Made by a program: the position numbers and the translations under genes. Below, piece by piece: positions 34,512-42,675 of a DNA stretch of 64,000 bases. The notes below the pieces were generated by a model, which saw only the letters and a list, made by a program, of their open reading frames with translations, did no database searches and had not been told where the DNA came from. Source of the stretch: JAOEGB01 sp041262585 (GTDB taxonomy: Bacteria; Actinomycetota; Actinomycetes; Streptosporangiales; Streptosporangiaceae); the NCBI RefSeq assembly GCF_041262585.1, contig NZ_JBGCBZ010000001.1, forward strand, positions 496,001-560,000. Reading direction: 5' to 3'. Numbering within the stretch: position 1 is the first letter of the stretch; each line of letters begins with the position of its first letter.

Positions 34512-35735
34512 GTGTTGGCCCCCTCCTCTCCGGCGGTGCCCGCTGTGACCCCACCTCAAGCGACCGCTCCCGACGTCCCGGGATTCAGCGACTTCGCCGC
34601 GATCCCCTCCGGACCCCCGAGCAGGCTGGACCGTTCCGGCAGCCCGCTGTTCCTGCCGGTCGTCGACCTCGACACCGGAGGCGTCGTCGCCGTGGAGGTG
34701 ATCGCCCCCGGCGTGCCGGGCGATCCGCGGCCGGGCATGGACGGGACGGTCAACGGCGTCCTCGCCGCTTCGCGCGAAGAGGCGCTGCTTCCTCTGGTGC
34801 TCCCCATCCCGGCGTCGGCCGTGATTTACGGTTCGGCCGGGCTCGCGCCGCTTCACGAGGCGCTGCGCGCGTCCAACCGCCGCCCGCGCGAGGTCATCCT
34901 CATGATCGAGGGTGACATCTCCCCCCGCGACCGCACCGCACTGCTGTCCGGCATCGACGGACTCCGTGCCGTGGGCTATCTCATCGCGTTCGGCGGCCTC
35001 GGCACCACGTATCTCCCTCTCGACCTGCTCGCGGACGCCTCGCCGTACGTGCTGGTCATCTCGCCGGACGTGGTCGAGCGAGTGCCGCGCGACCCGCGCC
35101 GCAGTGGGCTGGCGGAGTCGCTGGTGAGCCTCGCGCGCGGCATCGGCGCCCACGTCCTCGCACCCGGCCTGCGGGAGGAGAGCCAGCTCGCGGCGGTGCG
35201 CGGCTGGGGCATCAGGCTTGCTCAGGGACCGCTGCTCGCCCCGCTCGACTGGAAGCCGTCGCACGGCCACGGCCGGGTCCACGTGCCGCTGCCGGTGCCC
35301 GAGACCACGCCGATCGACGCCATGCTGGGGCCCCGGGTCCAGGAGTTCCTCCTGCCCGCCGTGACTCTGCCCATGGAGGCCACGGCGGAGGATGTGGTCT
35401 CCGTGCTCGGCGCCGAGCCGTCGATCACCAGCGTGGTCCTCGTGGACGAGTACCAGCGGCCGCGCGGCAGCATCGACCGCAGCCGCTTCCTGCTGTTCAT
35501 GGCGGGGGCGTACGGCCACGCGCTGCACGCCAGGAAACCCGCCGGCCGTCTGGCCGACGCGGCGAGGGTCGTGCCGAAGACGACCCCGGCGATAGCCGCC
35601 ATGCAGGTCGCGGGGCGCGACAACGCCCGCGTCTACGACGATCTCGTGGTCGTCGACGAGGTGGGCCGGTGCATGGGCGTCGTCCGCGTCAGCGACCTGA
35701 TCCGCCACGTCGCCAACCTCCAGCACACCCGCTGA
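34512..35735 (+). CDS. Degenerate EAL domain plus CBS-pair protein
   Basis: About 407 residues. The first two-thirds follow the EAL fold (VVAVEVIAPGVPG, MIEGDISPRDRTALLSGIDG, RAVGYLIAFGGLGTTYLPLD, HVLAPGLREESQLAAVRGWG and RLAQGPLLAP), but the catalytic residues are gone: EAL is replaced by VEV, the DDFG loop is AFGG, and the K and ExVE sites are altered. A CBS-type region follows (VSVLGAEPSITSVVLVDEYQ and DDLVVVDEVGRCMGVVRVSD). It therefore probably senses rather than degrades cyclic di-GMP, or binds adenosine nucleotides. GTG 34512 is chosen over an ATG at 34431; the ribosome-binding site is poor, so the start is uncertain. Confidence 0.75.
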   Translation: MLAPSSPAVPAVTPPQATAPDVPGFSDFAAIPSGPPSRLDRSGSPLFLPVVDLDTGGVVAVEVIAPGVPGDPRPGMDGTVNGVLAASREEALLPLVLPIPASAVIYGSAGLAPLHEALRASNRRPREVILMIEGDISPRDRTALLSGIDGLRAVGYLIAFGGLGTTYLPLDLLADASPYVLVISPDVVERVPRDPRRSGLAESLVSLARGIGAHVLAPGLREESQLAAVRGWGIRLAQGPLLAPLDWKPSHGHGRVHVPLPVPETTPIDAMLGPRVQEFLLPAVTLPMEATAEDVVSVLGAEPSITSVVLVDEYQRPRGSIDRSRFLLFMAGAYGHALHARKPAGRLADAARVVPKTTPAIAAMQVAGRDNARVYDDLVVVDEVGRCMGVVRVSDLIRHVANLQHTR

Positions 35736-35752
35736 CCCCCTCCCTCGTGGGT

Positions 35753-35841
35753 GTGATCATGCACGTCCCCGTGAAGGTGATCATGCACAAGTTCCCATGA
35801 CGCCTCGCCCACCTGCGGCTCCCGGGTTCATGATCATGCAC
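35753..35841. repeat. Intergenic repeat cluster B, GTGATCATGCAC family (3 copies)
   Basis: Three same-orientation copies between the convergent EAL-CBS and response regulator genes: 35753-35772 (GTGATCATGCAC then GTCCCCGT), 35777-35798 (GTGATCATGCAC, AAG, TTCCCAT) and 35830-35841 (ATGATCATGCAC). The middle copy matches the consensus at all fixed positions. It is related to clusters at 2.2 and 57.6 kb. Confidence 0.85.
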
Positions 35842-35873
35842 GCGGGGGGCTGCCGGCTTTCCGAGGGCGACGG

Positions 35874-36518
35874 TCAGAGCCAGCCCTGGGCCTGGGCCCT
35901 CTGCACCGCTTCGATCCGGTTGCGGGCGGCGGTCTTCTGGATGGCCGAGGAGAGGTAGTTGCGGACCGTGCCCTCGGACAGATGCAGCCGCCTCGCGATG
36001 TCGCTGATGGTCGAGCCGTCCACGGCGGCGGCCAGCACATCGCGCTCACGGGCGGACAGCGGGTTGGGCCCGGCGCTCAGGGCGGCCGCCGCGAGCCCGG
36101 GGTCGATGACGCGCTCCCCGGCCAGCACACGCCGGATCGCGGCGGCCAACTCCCGGGCCGGACTGTCCTTCACCAGGAACGCCGCCGCCCCGGCCTCCAT
36201 GGCCCGCCGCAGGTAACCCGGCCGCCCGAACGTGGTCAGGATCATCACCTGGCACTCCGGCAACCGCCGGCGGATCTCCCCGGCGGCGGTGATGCCGTCC
36301 ATCCCCGGCATCTCGATGTCCAGGAGGGCGATGTCGGGCTTCGTCGTGACGGCCACGGCGAGGGCCTCGTCTCCGGTGGCCGCCTCGCCCACGACCTCGA
36401 TGTCGGGCTCCAGGCCCAGCAGGGAGGCGAGCGCTCCCCTGATCATGCTCTGGTCCTCTGCCAACATCACCCGGATCACGGGGCTCAACCTATCCGCCGC
36501 CACCCCGGCCGTCGTCAT
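35874..36518 (-). CDS. NarL/FixJ-family response regulator (DesR-like)
   Basis: A 214-residue regulator with receiver domain (MLAEDQSMIRGALA, phospho-Asp67 in LLDIEMPGMDG, ILTTFG, FLVKDSP) and LuxR-type HTH (LSARERDVLAAAVDGSTISD then IARRLHLSEGTVRNYLSSAI). Its ATG at 36518 overlaps the kinase stop (ATGA), so kinase and regulator are translationally coupled. It would act on the promoter of the ABC-2 operon upstream; a 12-bp palindrome there (39472-39483) is a candidate site. It resembles the DesR/LiaR-type regulators of membrane-stress systems. Confidence 0.93.
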   Translation of the reverse strand: MTTAGVAADRLSPVIRVMLAEDQSMIRGALASLLGLEPDIEVVGEAATGDEALAVAVTTKPDIALLDIEMPGMDGITAAGEIRRRLPECQVMILTTFGRPGYLRRAMEAGAAAFLVKDSPARELAAAIRRVLAGERVIDPGLAAAALSAGPNPLSARERDVLAAAVDGSTISDIARRLHLSEGTVRNYLSSAIQKTAARNRIEAVQRAQAQGWL

Positions 36519-37672
36519 ACGGCTGCCTGATCGGGCTTCAGCTCGACGGGCCGGCGTGGGACCACCACCCGCAGGCGGAACCCGGCCGGCATCGGAGCGG
36601 CCTCGACCGAGCCTCCGGCCGCGCTCACGCGCTCGGTGAGCCCGGTGAGACCGCTACCCGGCTGGTACGGCCCGGCCTTGCCGTTGTCGGCGACCTCCAG
36701 CGCGGCGCCGGCCTCGCCGTACGTCAGGTCGATCTCGCAGCGGGTGGCGCGCGCGTGCCGTATGACGTTGGTGGCCGCCTCGCGCACGGCCCACCCGAAC
36801 AGGCCGTCGAGGTCGTCGGGCAGCGGGGTGCCGGCGGTGCGCACGGTCACCTCGACCCCGGCTGCCGCCAGCGCGGCCCTGGCGCCGTCGATCTCGTCGG
36901 TCAGGGAGCGCTGGCGGTATCCCGTGACGGCTTCGCGCACCTCCACCAGCGCCTGCCTCGCCACGGACTCGATGTCGGCCACCTCCTGGGCCGCCCGCTC
37001 GGAGCCCTGTTCGGCCAGCCGCCGGGCCAGCTCGCTCTTCAGGACGATCAGCGACAGGCTGTGGCCGAGAAGGTCGTGCAGATCTCGGGCGATCCGCAGG
37101 CGTTCCTCGTTCGCGGCCAGCCTGGCGACCTCGCTCTGCGCCTTCCGGAGCTTGACGATCAGCACGCGGGTGTTCCGGACGCTCACGAACAGGACCCCAA
37201 GCGTGACCACCTGGAGGAGCAGCAGGGATATCGCGCCGCCGTCGGCGTTCGTCACCAGCCCGTCGATCAGCACGATCGCGGCCATGCCGCCGATGCCGAC
37301 CAAGGCGCCCCGCGGAGGCAGCGCCATCGCGTAGACCACCGTCGTATAGATCGGCAATGCCAGCCATCCGCCGCTGAAGAGCAGCGGGTAGACGGCCGCC
37401 ATGGCGGTGGTGAGGCCGAGCAGGGGGAGGGTCCATCTGCTCTTCTCCTCGTACCCACGAGGGCTGAGCACGGTCAAGACGTAGGTCACCACGAAACTCG
37501 CCAGTGCGACGGACTGCCACACGGCCGTGGCTCCGGTCACCTTGCCGCCGACGATGTCCGAGATCGGGTAGAAGAGGTACACCAGGCCGAACGACATGCC
37601 GACCAGGCGTCGCCAGCGGTTGGGCCTGTCGTCCATCCCACCGAAGGTGAAAATGCGAGCCAGCCGGCTCAT
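36515..37672 (-). CDS. DesK-type sensor histidine kinase
   Basis: A 385-residue kinase. Five or so N-terminal membrane segments (SFGLVYLFYPISDIVGG through LLLLQVVTLGVLFVSV) are followed by a coiled stretch and the dimerisation domain ERLRIARDLHDLLGHSLSLI, with the phospho-His near residue 198. The ATPase domain has the N-box REAATNVIRHARA, then ALEVADNGKAGPYQPGSGLT as the G-box region. Kinases of this class sense membrane fluidity or antibiotic stress. It precedes the regulator with a 4-base overlap and follows the ABC-2 pair by 114 bases, so all four genes probably form one operon. Confidence 0.93.
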   Translation of the reverse strand: MSRLARIFTFGGMDDRPNRWRRLVGMSFGLVYLFYPISDIVGGKVTGATAVWQSVALASFVVTYVLTVLSPRGYEEKSRWTLPLLGLTTAMAAVYPLLFSGGWLALPIYTTVVYAMALPPRGALVGIGGMAAIVLIDGLVTNADGGAISLLLLQVVTLGVLFVSVRNTRVLIVKLRKAQSEVARLAANEERLRIARDLHDLLGHSLSLIVLKSELARRLAEQGSERAAQEVADIESVARQALVEVREAVTGYRQRSLTDEIDGARAALAAAGVEVTVRTAGTPLPDDLDGLFGWAVREAATNVIRHARATRCEIDLTYGEAGAALEVADNGKAGPYQPGSGLTGLTERVSAAGGSVEAAPMPAGFRLRVVVPRRPVELKPDQAAV

Positions 37673-37786
37673 CCTGCCTCCCTGCCTCCCTGCCTCACTC
37701 CGCCTTGCCGTACTCCGCCCGGCCGGGTCCCATCGTGTCCGCCCCGCCCTGCCGGGTCCCGCTCTGCCGTACGGCTCGCCGGCTCG

Positions 37787-38530
37787 CTAGGCCCGGACCG
37801 TGGCGCGGCGGTAGGCGACCACCGCGAGCGCACCGAGGACGACACCCCAGCCGAGGATGCCGAGGACGGCGGAGACCTGCGGCGCCTCGCCCGCGACGAT
37901 CCGCCAGCCGATGCTGGCGTAATCGTAGGACGGCAACGCCCGCGCGATCGATCGCATCGTGGCCGGCATGATCTCCAGCGGGAACCAGAGCCCTCCCAGC
38001 AAGGCCAGCCCGAACATTCCAACCATGGCGGCCGGCTGCGCGGTGTCGGGCGGGAGAAGCGAGCCGATGATCAGTCCGAGCGCCACGAACGGGATCGTCC
38101 CGATCCACATCGCCGCGATCAGCCCGGCCCACTCCCCCGCGGAAAGCGACACATGCTGGGTCAGCACGGCGGCCAGGCAAACGAGCAGCAGCGACGGCAG
38201 CACGAGGAGCAGCGACGCGACCAGCTTGGTGACGATGATCGCCCAGCCGGAGAGCGGGGTGATCTGGAGCTGCCGCAGCCAGCCGCTCTGCCGCTCCTGC
38301 GCCCACGGCACCGCGCTGGACATCATCGACGACGCCAGCGCGCCGTACGCGGCCATGGACACCATGAGGATCACGCTGCCCTTGAGCCCTGTGGTCTTGT
38401 CGACCTGCGAACCCCAGAGGTTGGAGTAGAGGAGGTAGAACCCGACGGGGAAGGCGACCACGAAGATGACGTAGCGCTTGTTGCGGAACATCCTCAGCAT
38501 TTCGATCTTGATGTAGTGCGGCATGGTCAT
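37787..38530 (-). CDS. ABC-2 type transporter permease
   Basis: A 247-residue membrane protein starting MPHYIKIEMLRMFRNKRYVI then FVVAFPVGFYLLYSNLWG. Six hydrophobic segments follow, including MVSMAAYGALASSMMSSAVP and LAAVLTQHV. It is the DrrB/YadH-like membrane partner of the adjacent ATPase, with which it overlaps by four bases (38527-38530). Together they would extrude a lipid or drug, with expression controlled by the kinase-regulator pair downstream. Confidence 0.92.
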   Translation of the reverse strand: MTMPHYIKIEMLRMFRNKRYVIFVVAFPVGFYLLYSNLWGSQVDKTTGLKGSVILMVSMAAYGALASSMMSSAVPWAQERQSGWLRQLQITPLSGWAIIVTKLVASLLLVLPSLLLVCLAAVLTQHVSLSAGEWAGLIAAMWIGTIPFVALGLIIGSLLPPDTAQPAAMVGMFGLALLGGLWFPLEIMPATMRSIARALPSYDYASIGWRIVAGEAPQVSAVLGILGWGVVLGALAVVAYRRATVRA

Positions 38531-39411
38531 GCCTCCTTGGTCAGGGCGAGGAAGGCGTCCTCCAGGTCGGCCCCGTGGACCTGGAGATCGCGGATGTCGA
38601 GAGTCGTCTTGCGGTAGAGCGCGTCGACCGTGGCGTCGGGGTCACTGGTCCTGAGCGTGACCCGGCCCGAATGGATCTCCACCGCGGTGGTCCCGGGCAG
38701 CGCGTCCAGCCCGGCGGCGGACTGCCCGCCCAGCGAGAAGCTCACCGCGTGCCCGGCCACCCCGGCCTTGATCTCCGCGGCGGTGCCGTCCGCGACGACC
38801 CGGCCGCGGGCGACCACGATCACCCGGTCGGAGTTCTCGTCGGCCTCTTCCAGGTAATGCGTGGCGAACAAGATCGTGCGGCCCCCCGCCGCGTACGCCC
38901 GCATGTTGTCCCAGAAGGCGCGGCGAGACTCGACGTCCATGGCGGCCGTCGGCTCGTCCAGCAGCAGGAGCTTGGGCGCGCCGGCGATGGCCAGCGCGAA
39001 GCGGACCCGCTGGGTCTGGCCGCCGGACAGTTTGTCGGCCCGCCGCTTGGCCAGGTCAGTCAGGTCCGCCATCCGCAGGATGTCGTCCAGGGGCAGCGGG
39101 TTCGGGTACAGGCGGCGGATGAACTCGACCGTCTCGGCGACGGTCAGCTCGGGGATCAGCGTGCCCTCTTGGAGCATCGCGCCGATGTCCCCCCGGGCGA
39201 CTGCCTCACTCGGGCTGTCGCCGAAGACCCGGATCTCGCCGCTGGTCGGGCGGAGAAGGCCCAGCAGCATGTTGATCGAGGTCGACTTTCCCGCCCCGTT
39301 GGGCCCGAGAAGGGCGACCGTACGCCCCACGGGCACCTCCAGGGTGAGCCCGTCGACCGCGAGCACGTCTCCATAGCTCTTGGTCACGTCGTTGAAGGCG
39401 ATGGCGTTCAT
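38527..39411 (-). CDS. ABC-2 type transporter ATP-binding subunit
   Basis: A 294-residue ATPase: Walker A LLGPNGAGKSTSINMLLGLL, Q-loop GAMLQEG, signature LSGGQTQRVRFALAIAG, Walker B LLLLDEPTAAMD and H-loop FATHYLEEAD. The C-terminal extension (DIRDLQVHGADLEDAFLALT) is typical of the DrrA family. It is the first gene of the four-gene efflux and two-component operon. ATG 39411 starts MNAIAFNDVTKSYGDVLAVD. No strong Shine-Dalgarno sequence is visible (TTGATCTC precedes). Confidence 0.93.
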   Translation of the reverse strand: MNAIAFNDVTKSYGDVLAVDGLTLEVPVGRTVALLGPNGAGKSTSINMLLGLLRPTSGEIRVFGDSPSEAVARGDIGAMLQEGTLIPELTVAETVEFIRRLYPNPLPLDDILRMADLTDLAKRRADKLSGGQTQRVRFALAIAGAPKLLLLDEPTAAMDVESRRAFWDNMRAYAAGGRTILFATHYLEEADENSDRVIVVARGRVVADGTAAEIKAGVAGHAVSFSLGGQSAAGLDALPGTTAVEIHSGRVTLRTSDPDATVDALYRKTTLDIRDLQVHGADLEDAFLALTKEA

Positions 39412-39823
39412 GAGATCAACGGTAGGAGCCGGCGCCGTAGAGCTTTAGTGGCGAGCCTCCGGGCTTCGCCATGACATTTGTCAGCTCACCCCAGACTCCG
39501 CCATCCGCTCCGGAGCTCAACGTTCCGCTGCCTGTGCCGTTCATGGTCAGTTCATGGTCTTGCCGCTTCTGCGGGCTCGGTGGCATTCGCGTTGCGGTAC
39601 GGCATGCCGCCTGCGGATAACACTCGCGGATAACTCTCCGGCCTTATCATATTTATCGCCAGGCGAAACACGTCCGAACAGGGTTGCATGGAAATAAACT
39701 GACAAAAGGCGTCTAGATACGACTATGTTCGGCGCTGCGTCGCCATTTTCTTGGGGGGCACTCTCAAAGGAGTTCTCGTCGCCTGGACGCGTTTTTGTCG
39801 GTGGTGGTTGGTAGTTTTACCGT
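39412..39823. other. Non-coding region between the ABC-2 operon and the DUF222 pseudogene
   Basis: About 410 bases with lower GC near 39650-39730. It contains the TGACA dyad and two direct-repeat pairs described for the preceding site, and AAAGGAG (near 39767), too far from the DUF222 GTG to act as its ribosome-binding site. I see no credible gene in it. Confidence 0.5.
39472..39483. promoter_or_regulatory. 12-bp palindrome upstream of the ABC-2/two-component operon
   Basis: TGACA-TT-TGTCA is a perfect dyad 60 bases before ATG 39411. It could be the binding site of the operon's own NarL-type regulator. Further out, GCGGATAAC is directly repeated at 39613-39621 and 39626-39634 (13-bp period), and GTTCATGGTC at 39539-39548 and 39550-39559. 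Confidence 0.3.
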
Positions 39824-40548
39824 GTGATTGTCGAACGGCAGCGAATCCCTGAGGGGCTGGCGCGGATGGCGCCCGGTCCTGGGCTGGCCGCCGTCCTGGA
39901 CGGGTTGGACATCGCCCGGTTGAGCGGCTACGACGCGGTGCTGGTGCTGCAAGCCTACGCCCGGCTCGAAGCGCACGTCCAAGCCCGCAAAGCCGCCGTC
40001 ATGGCCGAAGTCGGCCTGTATGAGCCGTCCCCGTGCGATATGAAGAAAATGCCGCGCCCGGACAAATACTCCGCCGATGAGATCCGGGCCGCGCTGGTGT
40101 TGACCCGCCGCGCCGCCGAGCGTGAATACGTTTTCGCTTATGATCTGTCGACCCGCCTTCCCGCCGTCCACCGGGCCCTTGCGGTGGGGGTCATCGACAA
40201 AGCCCGCGCCCTGGTTTTTCATGACTGGCTGGAGGGTGTCCCCGACCCCCTCGCCCGGGCGGTGGCCGGTCATCTGCTGCCGAAGGCCGGGACGTGCACG
40301 ACCAGCCAGCTGAAAGACAAGATCAAGACGCTGCTGGTGGCCGCCGACCCGCAGTGGGCGCGGCGTAAGTATGAGCGGGCGCTGCAGCGGCGCCGCATCG
40401 AGGGCATGCGGCACGCCGACGGGACCGCGACGATCACCGGTCACCAGTTGCCCGTGGACCAGGCGGCGGCCGCCATCGCCCGGGTGGATGCCATCGCCCG
40501 GCAGACCAAACGCGCCGGACTGCACGCCCCGATCGACCACATCATACT
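39824..40548 (+). pseudogene. DUF222 (13E12-type) protein, C-terminal HNH part lost
   Basis: The first about 240 residues match DUF222: LARMAPGPGLAAVLDGLDIA, YDAVLVLQAYARLEAHVQAR, DEIRAALVLTRRAAEREYVF and ARALVFHDWLEGVPDPLARA. A later segment, DPQWARRKYERALQRRRIEG, fits the family too. Intact relatives continue into an HNH endonuclease domain. Here the family pattern ends near 40548 and the same frame runs on as Ser/Pro-rich nonsense to 40786. GTG 39824 is a plausible start without a strong ribosome-binding site. DUF222 genes are abundant, repetitive and often mobile-looking in actinobacteria (REP13E12 in Mycobacterium tuberculosis). Confidence 0.75.
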
Positions 40549-40554
40549 CGCCGC

Positions 40555-41073
40555 CTGCACGAGACCCTGGGTTCCTGCCGAATTCCCATCGGGGCCATCA
40601 GCCGTGTCGAGCTTCGGCCGACCTCGGGCTGGCGCGGACACGGCGAACTGCGCGTCATCACACGGCCAGGAGCCGACCCCTACCGCGCCATCGTCGAAGG
40701 CCACCTCCCCGACCGCTTCGACCCCTTCCGCCTCCACTTCACAAAGAAACAGGAACTCCTGGCCGAGTACTACGCAACCGAGATAACAACGGCCGCCGGA
40801 AACGAACCGTCGACCTCACCGATCCCCACACCACCACCGCCGATCGCCATTGACTCGACTGCGGGCGGGATCCACTTCGACGGAGCCTACGTCCAGCGAA
40901 CTAAGCACAGCCGGACAGCCCGCCACGAACACCCCCCGGCCAGCGGAAACAGGGCCAACGGGCCCATGCCAAGGGCAGGCCAGCCGAACAGGAAGCACAA
41001 CCGAACAGGCCGCCGCCGCGAACACACCTGGGGCCGCCCTGGTGAAGCCCCCCGGCTGGCCATACCCGACTAA
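40555..41073 (+). pseudogene. DUF4429-like remnant fused out of frame to DUF222
   Basis: In the frame one base different from DUF222, 40555 onward reads LHETLGSCRIPIGAISRVEL, then RGHGELRVITRPGADPYRAI, HLPDRFDPFRLHF and KKQELLAEYYATEITTA, to TAA 41071-41073. This follows the DUF4429 layout (I-P-x-x-A-I, L-R-x-x-R-x-G-A-D-P, G-x-L-P-D-x-x-D-P, A-E-Y-Y-x-x-E), with the start of a second module (GGIHFDGAYVQRT) that then decays. There is no start codon of its own, so it is a fragment joined to the DUF222 gene. The assignment is from pattern, not search. The DNA to 41294 is Pro/Arg-type noncoding text with a duplicated CCCGGCCAGCGGAAAC. Confidence 0.5.
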
Positions 41074-41294
41074 CAGACCGCCGCCGGGACCGCGCCCCGG
41101 CCAGCGGAAACCTAGCTAACAGGCCAATACTGAAGGAACCGCTGACCACGGGAAGCGGGACCACCAGGGCCGCCGACCAGGAAACCCACGGCCGGTAGGC
41201 CGCGGCCGAGAGCAGACGGCTGGCCCACGCAGTGCGCCGGCCACAGCGCGGGCCGCCACACAGCGCGGGCGAAGTGCCTGGCGGGGAGGCGGGG

Positions 41295-42140
41295 CTAGAG
41301 GCGGCAGGCGTAGATGGCGGTGACGAGGATGGCCTTCGCGCCGATCTCCCAGAGTTGATCCATGACCTGCTGGTGGCCCTTACGGGGAACCAAGGCGCGG
41401 ACGGCGACCCAGCCCTCGCGGTGGAGCGGGGAGACCGTCGGCCCCTCCATGCCGGGGGTGATCGCGATGGCCTCGTCGATCCGCTCGGCGCGGATGTCGT
41501 AGTCGATCATCACGTAGTCGCGGGCCACCAGCACGCCCTGGAGGCGCCGGATGAGCTGCTGGAACCCGTTGCTCTCGGAGGAGCCCGCACGCTTGATCAG
41601 CACGGCCTCGGACCGGGCGATCGGCTCGCCGAAAACCTCCAGGCCGACGTTGCGCAGGGTGGTCCCGGTCTCGACCACGTCGGCCACGGCGTCGGCCACA
41701 CCCAGCCGGATGGCGGTCTCGACGGCGCCGTCCAGCTTGATCACGCGGGCGTCGACGCCCTGGTCGGCGAGGTACTTGCTGAGAAGGCCGGCGTAGGACG
41801 TGGCGATCCGCAGGCCGGCGAGGTCGGCCACGCTGGAGTAGGTCCCGGCGGTGGACGCGAACCGGAACGTCGACTGGCCGAAGCCCAGCGGCACGACCTC
41901 CTCGGCGGGAGCGCCGGAGTCGAACAGCATGTCGCGGCCGGTGATGCCCGCGTCGAGGGTGCCCTCGCCGACGTAGACGGCGATGTCGCGGGGGCGCAGG
42001 AAGAACAGCTCGCAGGAGTTCTCGGGGTCGACGACCACGAGTTCCTTGCTGTCCCTGCGCTCGCGGTATCCGGCTTCTTTCAGGATGGTCTGGGCGGCCT
42101 CGGTGAGCGCGCCCTTGTTCGGGACTGCTAGTCGCAGCAT
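41295..42140 (-). CDS. hisG: ATP phosphoribosyltransferase (long form)
   Basis: A 281-residue HisG with the C-terminal regulatory domain, catalysing the first step of histidine synthesis (ATP + PRPP to phosphoribosyl-ATP). Motifs: LRLAVPNKGALTEAAQTILK, DIAVYVGEGTLDAGITGRDM, LGFGQSTFRFAS, VADVVETGTTLRNVGLEVFG with the PRPP loop, and the C-terminal YDIRAERIDEAIAITPGMEG. The length indicates the HisZ-independent form subject to histidine feedback. It follows hisE by 67 bases on the same strand. The ribosome-binding site before ATG 42140 is weak. Confidence 0.96.
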   Translation of the reverse strand: MLRLAVPNKGALTEAAQTILKEAGYRERRDSKELVVVDPENSCELFFLRPRDIAVYVGEGTLDAGITGRDMLFDSGAPAEEVVPLGFGQSTFRFASTAGTYSSVADLAGLRIATSYAGLLSKYLADQGVDARVIKLDGAVETAIRLGVADAVADVVETGTTLRNVGLEVFGEPIARSEAVLIKRAGSSESNGFQQLIRRLQGVLVARDYVMIDYDIRAERIDEAIAITPGMEGPTVSPLHREGWVAVRALVPRKGHQQVMDQLWEIGAKAILVTAIYACRL

Positions 42141-42207
42141 GACGTGAGAAACCCTTCCGGAGTCAGGAGAACAAGGTCAAAGGAGGCAAATGGCCGCGAG
42201 ATCGCGG

Positions 42208-42471
42208 CTACAGATGCTTGTAGACCTCGTCCAGCCCGACGCCGCGCGCCAGCATGAGGACCTGGATGTGGTAGAGCAACTGCGAGATCTCCTCGGCGGT
42301 CCGCTCGGTCGACTCGTACTCGGCCGCCATCCAGCTTTCGGCGGCCTCCTCGACGACCTTCTTGCCGATGGCATGGACACCGGCGTCCAGGGCGGCCACC
42401 GTGCCGGACCCAGCGGGCCGGGTGCGTGCCTTCTCTGCCAGCTCGGCGTACAGCTCTTCGAAGGTCTTCAT
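42208..42471 (-). CDS. hisE: Phosphoribosyl-ATP diphosphatase
   Basis: An 87-residue all-alpha MazG-type pyrophosphatase: MKTFEELYAELAEKARTRPA, then IGKKVVEEAAESWMAAEYES with the Glu cluster for Mg, and EEISQLLYHIQVLMLARGVG. It hydrolyses phosphoribosyl-ATP, the second step of histidine synthesis. ATG 42471 has AGAGAG upstream. Translation upstream to 42597 is unconserved. It is upstream of hisG, probably in one transcript. Confidence 0.95.
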   Translation of the reverse strand: MKTFEELYAELAEKARTRPAGSGTVAALDAGVHAIGKKVVEEAAESWMAAEYESTERTAEEISQLLYHIQVLMLARGVGLDEVYKHL

Positions 42472-42675
42472 GGTCTCTCTCGGGTCGTCGGGCGTGCGCA
42501 TCCCAGGGTAACCACCGTACGCGCGCATCCAGGTTAGTCCCGCCCGGGACCTGGGAGCGCGTCTTGTCCACGCTCCGAGATCGCACGGATCCGACACAGA
42601 TCCCGCGCAGATCCCGCGGGAGGTCCGGCGGAGATCTCGATGCGCCGCCGTACGGCTTCGCGGGCCGTACGGAAG

